The translations under genes were made by a program, and so were the position numbers. Shown piece after piece: positions 1 through 8,277 of a stretch of DNA of 64,000 nucleotides. Position 1 is the first letter of the stretch; each line of letters opens with the position of its first letter. The stretch lies in NCBI RefSeq assembly GCF_004354985.1, contig NZ_SMSK01000003.1:310001-374000 (forward strand), in the 5' to 3' direction. This DNA is from Segetibacter sp. 3557_3. GTDB lineage: Bacteria > Bacteroidota > Bacteroidia > Chitinophagales > Chitinophagaceae. The notes below the pieces were generated by a model. That model saw only the letters and a list, made by a program, of their open reading frames with translations, had not been told where the DNA came from and searched no databases.

Positions 1-2
1 TT

Positions 3-1079
3 GCTAAAGAATATGTAGCAGCCAGCAACAATGGAGGCGTACTTATTCTTAGTGAGCTGGCGGGCGCAGCAGCCGAACTTAATGAAGCGCTTTTGCTAAC
101 ACCTACCGATACCGATCAAATGGCCGAGTACCTGGCTACAGCCCTGGAAATGCCGCTTGCAGAACAGAAAAGCCGGATGAAGACTATGCAGGGCAGGCTG
201 CAGGAGTATGATGTTGTTGTTTGGGTAAATGACTTTCTTGATCAACTGGAAGAGATCAAAAATGAACAGCGGAGGGCTAAGGCAAAATTGCTGGATAATG
301 CAACTACGGAAAAAATCCACCGGCATTACCAGGGGGCTAAAAAAAGGTGTTTTCTACTGGACTACGACGGTACTTTGAGCCCTTACACAAAACTGCCATC
401 CGAAGCTGCGCCGGGAAAGCAGGTATTGCAATGCCTGAAAAATTTGAGTGCCGATCCCAAAAATGAAGTTGTGATTATCAGTGGGCGCGATTCCCAAACG
501 CTCGACAAGTGGCTTAGTCATCTTCCCATACATTTTGTGTCGGAACATGGTGTTTTTATCAAGCATAAAAATGGTAAATGGGAAACCCAGACCAAGGTGT
601 CACCGGAGTGGAAGGACAAGATCCGACCCATGTTTCAATCCTATGTGACGCGTTGCGCAGGATCTCTCATTGAAGAAAAGGCAAATACCCTTAGCTGGCA
701 CTACCGTAACACACAACCTGATCTCGGTTTTGTGCGTTCAAGGGAACTCCTGAATAACCTGCTTCAACTTACTTCAAATACACCGATCCAGGTAATTGAT
801 GGAAATAAGGTTATCGAAGTGCGACTTTCAGGCATGGACAAAGGGATTACTGGTCTCAAGCTTTCTACGCACTTTAATGCCGACTTTATGATCTGTATTG
901 GGGACGACACTACAGATGAGGACATGTTTAAAGCGCTACACAATAAGGCCTACACGATCCGTGTGGGCAGCGAAACTACCGCAGCCGATTATAGCCTTTC
1001 GTCACAGGAAGAGGTTATACCTTTTCTCGAAAACCTGATGCAGGAACAACCAAGCCGGAAAAAGCGGTGGTTGTTTTAA
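3..1079 (+). CDS. Trehalose-6-phosphate synthase/phosphatase fusion, C-terminal part (5' truncated by window edge)
   Basis: The reading frame is open from base 3, so the gene starts before the window. The first 25 or so visible residues (KEYVAA, then GVLILSELAGAA and a TD-rich stretch) match the end of a GT20 trehalose-6-phosphate synthase domain. A HAD-type phosphatase domain follows, with the DYDGTL nucleophile motif at about visible residue 120, the IISGRD motif shortly after, and the GDDTTDEDMF metal-binding motif near residue 299. The inferred role is cytosolic trehalose synthesis: making trehalose-6-phosphate and then removing the phosphate. Fused TPS-TPP proteins of this kind are common in Bacteroidota. 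The C-terminus is complete and ends in a basic tail. The family is clear; only the missing 5' end is uncertain. Confidence 0.9.
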   Translation, partial: AKEYVAASNNGGVLILSELAGAAAELNEALLLTPTDTDQMAEYLATALEMPLAEQKSRMKTMQGRLQEYDVVVWVNDFLDQLEEIKNEQRRAKAKLLDNATTEKIHRHYQGAKKRCFLLDYDGTLSPYTKLPSEAAPGKQVLQCLKNLSADPKNEVVIISGRDSQTLDKWLSHLPIHFVSEHGVFIKHKNGKWETQTKVSPEWKDKIRPMFQSYVTRCAGSLIEEKANTLSWHYRNTQPDLGFVRSRELLNNLLQLTSNTPIQVIDGNKVIEVRLSGMDKGITGLKLSTHFNADFMICIGDDTTDEDMFKALHNKAYTIRVGSETTAADYSLSSQEEVIPFLENLMQEQPSRKKRWLF

Positions 1080-1435
1080 TCATTCCCGGGTCGCAAAGAT
1101 TGGTACTGCTTGTAAGGCAGGTGGCCAAGCTGGTCTATCATCATTAACATTGATTTGAGCAATTTCAGTTTCTTAAAATAAGCTGCACACTACCCTGACA
1201 ACTCAACGCGTACGCTGTTTTATATCGGGTTTGCAGATGTAGGCGGATTAATTTGCAATTAAAAAATCGCTTGATTCTACAAAAAGTCGGAATTGGATAT
1301 AACAATAACCATCTGAATGCGTTTGTCGTAAGCAATAGGTTCCGCCACAACAGCGAAAAAACCGCCATGCTGCAAATGGGAGGTTTTTTCGTTGATGTAA
1401 GAAATAATATATTGCGAATTAATTCAAACGTTCTA
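1080..1435. other. Intergenic region, 356 bp, without a supported gene
   Basis: No convincing coding frame lies between the trehalose gene and the next lipoprotein. The frame of the lipoprotein stays open upstream to about 1253, but that extension has no protein character. The only structured element seen is the hairpin at 1354-1391. Confidence 0.6.
1354..1391 (+). terminator. Inverted repeat with T-rich right arm in the leader of the downstream lipoprotein gene
   Basis: The arms at 1354-1366 and 1379-1391 pair at 12 of 13 positions around a 12-nt loop. The right arm ends in a run of six T. It lies about 275 bp after the trehalose gene and about 45 bp before the next start codon. It could terminate transcription from upstream or attenuate the lipoprotein gene. 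The T run is inside the stem rather than after it, so this is not a textbook terminator. Confidence 0.4.
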
Positions 1436-2188
1436 ATGAAAACCGTTTCACTAACCGCTTTGTTGCTGTCATGCTGCAGCCTGTTTCTTTCCTCCTGTAA
1501 AAAATACGATATTGAAACACCACCCCCTGGTCCGGAGACTGAAATGGGCAACGGAAGGATAAGGTCGTTTTCAACCGTAGCCAACGGAAAACCACTAACG
1601 ATTGGCATTGAGTTAACACCGGCCTCGCTACAGGGACTCAGCACTTCAGGCCATAGTACATATTTGTTAACACTGAGTGATGAGATCAAGCGGCTTACTG
1701 CCTTTGACCACATTGTGGTTGATTGGAACCCCAAAGGCCACGCTCCCGATAGCGTTTACGACATTCCACACTTTGATTTTCACTTTTACACCATCAACAA
1801 TGCTGAACGTTTGGCCATCGGCAGTTGGGAAAAAGACTCAATTGCATTGAAGAAGAATCCCCCGCTGTCTTTCTTGCCACCTCATTATGTGCCTGCAGCC
1901 GCCGACCCTGACATGGGCAAGCATTGGGTAGACACCACCGGCCTGGAATTCGATAGGGTAACGTTTACCAAAACGTTCATCTACGGAACCTATAATGGCC
2001 GTGTAAACTTTGTGGAACCGATGATTACAAAGGCTTTTATAGACAAAGGAGACGGTTTTGATGATCCCATCCCGCAGCCAACAATTTATTCACCCGTTGA
2101 AGCCTGGTATCCGCAAATATATAGCGGCAAGAAAAATGCGGCGGGTAATTATACTGTGACTTTGAGTGATTTCGCGTGGCGGCCTTAA
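1436..2188 (+). CDS. Lipoprotein of unknown function (DUF5602/TTHB210-like guess)
   Basis: The start at the ATG at 1436 gives MKTVSLTALLLSCCSLFLSSC, a signal peptide ending in a lipobox with Cys21, so the product should be lipid-anchored. The 250-residue protein has a run with GHAPDSVYDIPHFDFHFY, a His/Asp-rich pattern I associate with DUF5602 (TTHB210-like) proteins; that link is from memory and weak. The mature part looks like a small beta-rich domain with no obvious catalytic motif beyond the histidines of HFDFHFY, which could bind metal. It stands alone, with long gaps on both sides. An upstream in-frame extension to about 1253 was rejected because the signal peptide fixes the start. Confidence 0.65.
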   Translation: MKTVSLTALLLSCCSLFLSSCKKYDIETPPPGPETEMGNGRIRSFSTVANGKPLTIGIELTPASLQGLSTSGHSTYLLTLSDEIKRLTAFDHIVVDWNPKGHAPDSVYDIPHFDFHFYTINNAERLAIGSWEKDSIALKKNPPLSFLPPHYVPAAADPDMGKHWVDTTGLEFDRVTFTKTFIYGTYNGRVNFVEPMITKAFIDKGDGFDDPIPQPTIYSPVEAWYPQIYSGKKNAAGNYTVTLSDFAWRP

Positions 2189-2294
2189 TCGACCGATATT
2201 GGTAAACACGGGCTCTGCCCTTAGCTGAAAGGCTTGCGGCTTTTCCAAATACAAGCGGTAATGCCAGGGTAACAATTATGATTTCTGCATCTGA

Positions 2295-2322
2295 GAAGAA
2301 GCGCCAACTTTGATGCTTCTTC
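2295..2322 (+). terminator. Small perfect hairpin downstream of the lipoprotein gene
   Basis: GAAGAAGC at 2295-2302 pairs perfectly with GCTTCTTC at 2315-2322 around a 12-nt loop, about 105 bp after the lipoprotein stop. No T run follows, so a role in termination is only a guess. Confidence 0.25.
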
Positions 2323-2407
2323 AAACATCTGTGCATCGACCGTGCTATGCAGATTATTTCCTTACATTTATCCCTTTAGAACATGCACAACCAACAACTG
2401 CTGTACT

Positions 2408-3463
2408 ATGGGCTATATGAAATATTTTACCTTTTACAACAAAAAAGACGTATTAGCATTAACAAAGGTCAGGCGTTTTGAGACAAAGGTAGGTGAGCGG
2501 GTTCTTGCCCTTTCCGACACCACGAACCTGGAAGAAGCAATTCAAAAGTCAGGTGCTAAGTTTGTCCTGATAGGTATTCCTGAAGACATTGGTGAGAAAG
2601 CCAACCACGGTATCGGTGGCACCGATACCGCATGGGAGCCATTCTTAAGTGCATTTCTCAACATCCAAAGCAATGACTTCCTGGAAGGGAGTAATATTCT
2701 TGTTCTCGGGCACTACGACTTCAAAGCAATATCCGGTTTAATTGATAGTAATGCGCTAAACGCTGATGAACGTATTGACGCTTACCGGCATGCCGTTAAC
2801 GAAGTTGATGAAGCAGTTGAGCCCTTAATTAAGCTCATTACCCAACTGGGTAAAATCCCGATTGTTATCGGCGGTGGTCATAATAATGCATATCCCCTTA
2901 TACGCGGTGCGGCTAAAGGCTTATACAAAAACAACGCGGTGCCTTTGGCATCCATCAATTGCCTTAGCCTTGACGCACAGGCAGATTTCCGGCCGCTTGA
3001 AGGCCGACATAGCGGCAATGGCTTCAGCTACGCGGAAGAAGATGGCTACCTTCAGAAGTACTTCATTCTTGGTTTACACGAAAACTACCTGACGCAGAAT
3101 ATCTGGCTTGATATCGTGAACAATCCGTTTATCGACTTTATTACTTACGAAGACATATTCCTGCACGAGAAGAAAACCTTCCTCGAGGCCATTGCACATG
3201 CAACTGCCTTTACTGATGATACGGCAACCGGGATCGAAGTAGACCTGAAATGTATTGAAGAATCATTGTGTGGTGCATCAACACCATCCGGGCTCTCGTC
3301 CATTCATGCACGCCAGTTTGTTTCGTATGCAGCGGCAGATGTAAAACCGGCATACCTCCACATCTGTGAAGGCGCATCAGCAATGCCTGATGGCAGAAGA
3401 AGTGAAACCACCGGTAAACTGATCAGCTACCTGGTGAGTGATTTTGTGAAAGCGCTGGAGTGA
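2408..3463 (+). CDS. Formimidoylglutamase-like protein of the arginase/ureohydrolase family
   Basis: The protein of about 351 residues follows the arginase fold order: GIPEDIG near the N-terminus, the GGGHNN metal motif (His158), the motif around residues 189-193 followed by EGRHSGNGFSYA, and GIEVD near 275-279. EGRHSGNGFSYA and the TPSG segment fit the formimidoylglutamase branch, which hydrolyses N-formimidoyl-L-glutamate to glutamate and formamide in histidine breakdown. Two positions usually occupied by Mn ligands differ: the DAHAD-type motif reads DAQAD (Gln191), and the usual DxD reads DLK (Lys281). Activity is therefore uncertain. No other hut genes lie nearby. ATG at 2408 or 2417 are both possible; the further upstream frame has no protein character. 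The gene ends at a strong bidirectional terminator. Confidence 0.8.
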   Translation: MGYMKYFTFYNKKDVLALTKVRRFETKVGERVLALSDTTNLEEAIQKSGAKFVLIGIPEDIGEKANHGIGGTDTAWEPFLSAFLNIQSNDFLEGSNILVLGHYDFKAISGLIDSNALNADERIDAYRHAVNEVDEAVEPLIKLITQLGKIPIVIGGGHNNAYPLIRGAAKGLYKNNAVPLASINCLSLDAQADFRPLEGRHSGNGFSYAEEDGYLQKYFILGLHENYLTQNIWLDIVNNPFIDFITYEDIFLHEKKTFLEAIAHATAFTDDTATGIEVDLKCIEESLCGASTPSGLSSIHARQFVSYAAADVKPAYLHICEGASAMPDGRRSETTGKLISYLVSDFVKALE

Positions 3464-3505
3464 GGAAGAAAATTAAAAATTAAAAATTAAAAATTCAAAA
3501 TGAAA

Positions 3506-3556
3506 AAAGAGCACAAGATTTTGCAGGTGACTGCATCTTGTGCTCTTTAATTTTTT
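3506..3556. terminator. Bidirectional intrinsic terminator between convergent genes
   Basis: AAAGAGCACAAGA at 3506-3518 pairs perfectly with 3536-3548, and an inner TGCAG/CTGCA stem closes a GTGA loop. An A-rich stretch precedes it and AATTTTTT follows, so it can terminate on both strands. It lies about 40 bp after the formimidoylglutamase-like gene and faces the DUF1080 gene on the other strand. Confidence 0.85.
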
Positions 3557-3766
3557 GCCCTTCAACAAAAGGCTTTCAGCCTATCAACTTATCAACCAAT
3601 CAACTTATCAGGTATCAACCAATCAACTCTCTCCTCAATACCCAATACCTTAATACCTCAATACCTTAATACCTCAATACCAAACCACTCAACCACTCAA
3701 CTTATCAACGTATCAACCAATCAACTCTCTCCTCAATACCCAATACCTCAATCCCAAATCCCCTAT
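3557..3766. repeat. Low-complexity word tract (ATCAACTT and CAATACCT words)
   Basis: The tract is built almost only from variants of AACTTATCAACC, ACCAATCAACT and AATACCTCAATACC. The segment ending in CTCTCTCCTCAATACCCAATACCT occurs twice about 120 bp apart. Read on the minus strand it follows the stop codon of the DUF1080 gene as a G/T-rich tract. The same words recur in reverse complement after the first pectate lyase gene and in direct orientation before the sugar-binding protein gene near 61 kb. Confidence 0.85.
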
Positions 3767-3768
3767 CA

Positions 3769-4533
3769 TCACAATACCCGCAACCAGATGTTCCTGAAAC
3801 TAATGGGTTCACTTTTATCGCCATGCGACTGAAGTTTGATGGGTGCTGCACCATGTTTTTTGTAGGCGGGTTTGCCAATGTAAGGTGTGTCGCCTTTTAA
3901 TTCGTAATTGTTTTGCACAAGCACCCCGTTGTGAAGCGCTGTAATCCTGCCCGGCGACTTTACAGAGCCATCATCATTGAAACGTGGTGCCGTCCAGATG
4001 ACGCTATAGGTTTGCCATTCACCCGGCTTTTTGCAAGCATTTACCAATGGAGGTGATTGCTTATAAATGCTGCCCGCCTGCCCGTTTACGTAGGTGGTGT
4101 TGTTGTAATTATCAAGCACCTGCAGTTCGTAGCCGCCCGCATTACCCGGGAAGGCGGCCAGGAAAATGCCGCTATTGCCACGTGCCTGGCCCGTGCCGGT
4201 AATGTTCTCCGGTATCCGGTATTCAATGTGTAGCTGAAAGTCGGTAAACCTCCGTTTTGTTTGTATGTCGCCGGTTTTTTTGTCTACCGTCATCATGCCA
4301 TTATCCACGATCCACTTTGCTTTTGCCGTGGTATCGTTGCTCATTACCCATTCACCAATGTTTTTTCCGTCGAAAAGAATGATCGCATCAGCGGGCGCAT
4401 CAAATGGGCCCGAACCCGGCTTAACGATGGGCGGAACAGGGGTATAATATTCGGTGTCTTCAGGTTTTGCCTGTGCAAACAGCCCACTGGTAAACAGCAG
4501 GGAAGTCGTAATAGCAAGCAACGCTTTTTTCAT
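3769..4533 (-). CDS. Secreted DUF1080 (3-keto-disaccharide hydrolase-like) protein
   Basis: The start at 4533 gives MKKALLAITTSLLFTSGLFAQ, a clear signal peptide; an upstream in-frame extension of 23 residues was rejected. The 254-residue product is one DUF1080 domain, a concanavalin-like jelly roll: LFDGKNIGEW, then a WIVDNGMM strand, FTDFQLHIEYRIP, the RGNSGIFL motif, YELQVLDNYNN and GEWQTYSVIWTAP. Some relatives hydrolyse 3-keto-glycosides; others only bind sugars. Its neighbour 115 bp upstream on the same strand is a Gfo/Idh/MocA oxidoreductase. Pairing of these two families is common, and sugar oxidation to 3-keto sugars followed by hydrolysis is a plausible joint role. The product should act in the periplasm. 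Confidence 0.85.
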   Translation of the reverse strand: MKKALLAITTSLLFTSGLFAQAKPEDTEYYTPVPPIVKPGSGPFDAPADAIILFDGKNIGEWVMSNDTTAKAKWIVDNGMMTVDKKTGDIQTKRRFTDFQLHIEYRIPENITGTGQARGNSGIFLAAFPGNAGGYELQVLDNYNNTTYVNGQAGSIYKQSPPLVNACKKPGEWQTYSVIWTAPRFNDDGSVKSPGRITALHNGVLVQNNYELKGDTPYIGKPAYKKHGAAPIKLQSHGDKSEPISFRNIWLRVL

Positions 4534-4648
4534 AATCTTTTGTATACTTTTTGGTTTATGTACAATGAGAAGCAGGCACGTTAAAGATCGGGTTCTACAC
4601 AACTTCTAACAGCGTGCAAAAGCAGCTGTTTGATGCATGACCACAAGC

Positions 4649-5980
4649 CTACACTTTAGGCAGCTTATAACCATTGTGGTACTCTTTCATCAGGTATTCC
4701 TTATTTATGCTATTGTCGCTAAACGCATGCTTCGCTGCATCCCACTCCAACTTCTTGCCACTACGGAAAGCAATGTTTCCCAGCTGGGCAACTGTGGCCA
4801 CGTGTGCACCGGCCTGTATAGAACAATGCAGGTCTTCCATTTTCCTGGACTTGATTACGTTCACGAAATTGATCATGTGCATGTTCAAACCGTTGTCGGA
4901 TGCTTTTACCAGGGGCTTGCTCACCTTACTGGTACTTTGGCGTTCTTCAATTACTTCCCATCCACCGCGGTTTAAGATCAGTGTGCCATTGTTACCAATG
5001 TAGGCAATTCCATGATCGCGGTTATAGGAACCATTATCGATGCCCATTGCGGAGTCCCACACCATATTGAAACCATCAAATTCGTACAGCGTGGTCAGGG
5101 TGTCTGGTGTTTCCTCGTAAAGGTCGGGGTAAGCAAAACGACCACCCAATGCAGATACCGATTTTGGTGCAGGCGACTTCATGCCAAGCAATCCATAATC
5201 GAGCAAGTGTACACCCCAGTCGGTCATTAGACCGCCAGCATAGTCCCAAAACCAACGAAAGTTAAAGTGGAAGCGGCTGGAATTAAATGGCCGTTTTTTA
5301 GCAGGGCCAAGCCAGCTGGCATAATCAACACCAGCAGGTGGTGCACTGTCGGGAACAACGGGCCCTGGTTTCATCCAGCCCTGGTAACACCAGACTTTTA
5401 CCGTACGTATGTTGCCAAGAACCCCGGTATGAACGTAGTCAACCGCATCCCTGAAGTGCTGCTGGCTTCGTTGCCATTGGCCAGCCTGCACCACCTTATT
5501 GTATCGTTGCTGTGCCCTTTCCATTGCACGGCATTCTTCAATTGAGTTGCCAACAGGCTTTTCTACATATACGTCTTTCCCCGCTTCAACAGCGTGGATC
5601 ATCATGAGCGCATGCCAGTGATCGGGGGTGCCAATGATCACGGCATCAACATCTTTTTGCTCGAGCAGCTTGCGGTAATCACCATAGGTTTTTACCGATG
5701 CGGTATTCACCTTCATTTTACCCAGGTCGTTCATCCGTTGATCTATCACCGATTTATCAACATCACATATCGCTACTACGTTAACCCCGGGTATCTTAAG
5801 TATGGCCGTTAAATCCGACCAGCCCATACCCTTGGCGCCAATCAGTCCTACATTCAGCTGATCGCTGGGTGCGATACGGTTCTTGAAAATGGCAAATGCT
5901 TCATTATTGAAAGCAGAACCCAAAAAGGTGCCTCCAGCTACCAACGAGGCGTTTTGTAAAAATTTCCTACGGTCAAGCAT
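4649..5980 (-). CDS. Gfo/Idh/MocA family oxidoreductase with Tat signal
   Basis: The 443-residue protein begins with DRRKFLQNASLVAGG, a twin-arginine signal, so it is probably exported folded with its NAD(P) cofactor. The Rossmann segment is GLIGAKGMGW (about residues 45-54), followed by AICDVD and the EKPVGNSIEE motif, with Lys141 the usual catalytic-site lysine. The C-terminal half has the typical beta sheet, with WFWDYAGGLMTDWGVHLLD. The substrate is not visible; family members oxidise or epimerise sugars and inositols. It is the first gene of a two-gene minus-strand unit with the DUF1080 protein. A LacI-type operator-like site lies upstream at 6048-6061. Confidence 0.88.
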   Translation of the reverse strand: MLDRRKFLQNASLVAGGTFLGSAFNNEAFAIFKNRIAPSDQLNVGLIGAKGMGWSDLTAILKIPGVNVVAICDVDKSVIDQRMNDLGKMKVNTASVKTYGDYRKLLEQKDVDAVIIGTPDHWHALMMIHAVEAGKDVYVEKPVGNSIEECRAMERAQQRYNKVVQAGQWQRSQQHFRDAVDYVHTGVLGNIRTVKVWCYQGWMKPGPVVPDSAPPAGVDYASWLGPAKKRPFNSSRFHFNFRWFWDYAGGLMTDWGVHLLDYGLLGMKSPAPKSVSALGGRFAYPDLYEETPDTLTTLYEFDGFNMVWDSAMGIDNGSYNRDHGIAYIGNNGTLILNRGGWEVIEERQSTSKVSKPLVKASDNGLNMHMINFVNVIKSRKMEDLHCSIQAGAHVATVAQLGNIAFRSGKKLEWDAAKHAFSDNSINKEYLMKEYHNGYKLPKV

Positions 5981-6047
5981 ATTGAAGAATTAAATAATTA
6001 AATAATTAAAAATGTAAAATGTAAGATGAAAAACATCGATATCGGAA

Positions 6048-6061
6048 TGAAAACGATTACA
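6048..6061 (-). promoter_or_regulatory. Possible LacI-family operator upstream of the oxidoreductase gene
   Basis: TGAAAACGATTACA is an imperfect palindrome centred on CG, with 6 of 8 half-site positions matching. The TGxAAxCG pattern resembles LacI-family operators. It lies 68-81 bp before the oxidoreductase start. A single site with no regulator gene nearby is weak evidence. Confidence 0.25.
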
Positions 6062-6267
6062 ATTGTCCATTTTTTTAATACAAATTCTCTCTCAAGTTCA
6101 CATTACCATCCTGGTTTTAAAACTTGAATCCGTATGGTTCGCTTTAAATGAATTTAGCTGTGTCTGGCAGTCAATTCATTATACTCAATTAATTCCTTAA
6201 AGGTTAAAGCGAAGCAATCATGGCAAATTCAATGGCAGAACAAAATTGGCGCATAGCATTCCCAACC

Positions 6268-6326
6268 GTACAAGAGTGCGACGCAACGTTGTCCTATAGA
6301 ATTCCTGAAGCCGGGTCCATAAAAAA
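6268..6326 (+). repeat. Dispersed 58-bp element, copy A
   Basis: Starts with GTACAAGAGTGCGACGCAAC and ends with CCGGGTCCATAAAAAA. It is close to consensus and matches the reverse complement of the copy at 28945-29002 over almost its full length. It lies at the 3' side of the DUF4159 gene. Confidence 0.85.
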
Positions 6327-6356
6327 TATAATGTACTAAACCGCATGACTCAAAGC

Positions 6357-6403
<47 letters not shown>

Positions 6404-7024
6404 TCATCCCATCGCATACACCACAATGTTCATTGCAAACTTCGTATTATCCTCAGCTAAAAAACGTTTGTTCCTGAAATCGTAATCCCATTCACACCCA
6501 TAATCTTTATTACTGTACAATACCGCGATCCTGCCATCAATCTCTATTGCCTTCAGGTAATCGTGCACAAGGTCGTCGCCCCAGCCGTTAAGTTCAAAAG
6601 ATGTGGTCGGCGGTCCTTTTTCAAACGTAAAAAACGACCGGTAAAGCTCATGTGTTTTTGGGATCTTCTTTAGTGCGCCAGCGCCAAATAACGTAGCCAT
6701 TTGCGTTTCAAAAGATCTTGCAAACAGGCCGTCGATATCATGATTGCAATCATCCACAAACGTAAACCCGCCATTGCGAATATATTTTTTAAAGTAAGCG
6801 CTTTCTTTTGAATCGAACTGAACCAGCTTATGCCCGCTGAGGTAGGTGAAAGGTGACTGGAAAAGTTCATCACCCGACAAATCGATTACTCTCTCTTCGA
6901 GGTTCACCGGAATGGTCGTGTATTCAATCAGCGAATTCAACACATTTGAAGGCATACGCTGATCGGTGTTCCAGTCGCCCGACCTGTACCTTATTCGTGT
7001 AAATGTAAATCTCGGGCGCACCAT
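6404..7024 (-). CDS. DUF4159 domain protein divergent from the MoxR operon
   Basis: The 206-residue product is a single DUF4159 domain: FTRIRYRSGDWNTDQ at the start, a central LSGHKLVQFDSKESAYFKKYI and GGFTFVDDCNHD, and VLYSNKDYGCEWDYDF near the end. The fold is thought to resemble a class I glutamine amidotransferase without its catalytic triad. No signal peptide is visible at this start, although relatives are often exported; no better upstream start was found. DUF4159 genes commonly sit with MoxR, DUF58 and BatA genes, as here, with a 107-bp divergent spacer. Function is unknown; the context suggests an accessory role in the same envelope system. Confidence 0.8.
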   Translation of the reverse strand: MVRPRFTFTRIRYRSGDWNTDQRMPSNVLNSLIEYTTIPVNLEERVIDLSGDELFQSPFTYLSGHKLVQFDSKESAYFKKYIRNGGFTFVDDCNHDIDGLFARSFETQMATLFGAGALKKIPKTHELYRSFFTFEKGPPTTSFELNGWGDDLVHDYLKAIEIDGRIAVLYSNKDYGCEWDYDFRNKRFLAEDNTKFAMNIVVYAMG

Positions 7025-7131
7025 GTCGATCCTTTTTTATAGCCGAATGTCACCGGCAATTTTTTTCGTTTCTGTTTTTGCCCTAATTTCCTCTTTGGTC
7101 AACAACGTAAACGATCCTTAAATATACTGCT

Positions 7132-8133
7132 TTGGAAATATCAGAAAGTTCGGTTCAACAATTATTGCAGAAGTTAGGGCAACTTGTTCGGGAAATCCAG
7201 AAAGTGATTGTTGGGCAGGATGAAGTATTGGAGGAAGTTATCGTTGCCCTACTCGCCGGAGGGCACTGTTTAATTGAGGGGGTTCCCGGCCTTGCTAAAA
7301 CGTTAATGGTGCGCACTATGGCGCAGGCACTCGATCTTTCGTTTCGCCGCATTCAATTTACCCCTGACCTTATGCCGACCGACATTGTTGGCACAGAGGT
7401 GCTTGAAGAGGACCATTCAACAGGCAAAAGGTTCTTCCAGTTTAACAAAGGACCCCTGTTTGGCAACATCATCCTTGCCGATGAAATCAACCGGACACCG
7501 CCCAAAACCCAGTCGGCGTTGTTGGAGGCCATGCAGGAGTTTGAGGTTACTTATGGGGGTAAAACTTATCCGCTTGATCGTCCGTTTTTTATTCTGGCTA
7601 CACAAAACCCGATCGAGCAGGCGGGCACCTATCCATTGCCCGAAGCCCAGCTCGACCGCTTTTTATTGTACATCAGGATTGGTTACCCCACCGAACAGGA
7701 AGAAACGGCTATACTCACCAATACCACCGCCAACCGTAAAACCCATGTTGGCCAGGTGTTAAACGCCGGGGAGATACAACAACTGCAGGCACTCGTTCGC
7801 GATGTTACCATTAACGACGACCTCGTCATCTATGTGTCCTCGATCATTCGTGCAACACGGCCGGCAACCAGTACCAATGCTTATGTAAAAGAATGGGTGC
7901 GATGGGGGGCAGGTCCCCGTGCGGGGCAGGCCCTGATCCTCACCGCAAAAGCACGTGCATTGTTAAAAGGGCGCTATGCTGTTCAAATGGAAGATATCCA
8001 GGCAATGGCGCGCCCGGTTTTACGTCATCGCGTACTCATGAATTTTAAAGCGGAGGCGGAAAATATTACCTCCGACGACGTTACTCAAACCCTTTTTAAA
8101 TCCATCTCAAGGCCAAAAGGCAACCTTGTGTAG
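7132..8133 (+). CDS. MoxR-family AAA+ ATPase
   Basis: The 333-residue protein has Walker A GVPGLAKT (about residues 50-57), Walker B LADEINR (Asp117-Glu118) followed by the family hallmark PKTQSALLEAMQE, sensor ATQNPIEQAGTYPLPEAQLDRF, and the C-terminal lid. MoxR ATPases act as chaperones that activate or insert metal or cofactors into partner proteins carrying vWA domains. The next genes encode exactly such partners (DUF58, BatA-type). The start is TTG at 7132, chosen because the family N-terminus begins here and no in-frame ATG precedes it. It heads a five-gene plus-strand operon. Cytosolic. Confidence 0.95.
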   Translation: MEISESSVQQLLQKLGQLVREIQKVIVGQDEVLEEVIVALLAGGHCLIEGVPGLAKTLMVRTMAQALDLSFRRIQFTPDLMPTDIVGTEVLEEDHSTGKRFFQFNKGPLFGNIILADEINRTPPKTQSALLEAMQEFEVTYGGKTYPLDRPFFILATQNPIEQAGTYPLPEAQLDRFLLYIRIGYPTEQEETAILTNTTANRKTHVGQVLNAGEIQQLQALVRDVTINDDLVIYVSSIIRATRPATSTNAYVKEWVRWGAGPRAGQALILTAKARALLKGRYAVQMEDIQAMARPVLRHRVLMNFKAEAENITSDDVTQTLFKSISRPKGNLV

Positions 8134-8160
8134 CTGATAAACGCCTGCTACCTTGTGAGC

Positions 8161-8221
8161 TTTTTTTGGTGACCGGCATTTGTCCATCTTGCAACTCCGG
8201 TTGCGACGCTCCTTTCAACAG
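8161..8221 (-). repeat. Dispersed 58-bp element, divergent copy L, inside the moxR operon
   Basis: TTTTTTTGGTGACCGGCATTTG followed by a degenerate GTTGCGACGCTCC core matches the family consensus read in the opposite orientation. It sits in the only sizeable gap (144 bp) of the MoxR operon, between the ATPase and the DUF58 gene. It shares GACCGGCATTTG with the copies near 53.47 kb and 28.95 kb. Confidence 0.6.
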
Positions 8222-8277
8222 TAAAGCCATATGCAGCAGTAAGAAACCGATATTGTGAACCAGAACCCTTTTACCAT

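Noticed and set aside
1165-1734. Minus-strand open frame of 189 codons opposite the lipoprotein gene
   Set aside because: It lies antisense to a lipoprotein with a clear signal and lipobox and shows no family motif.
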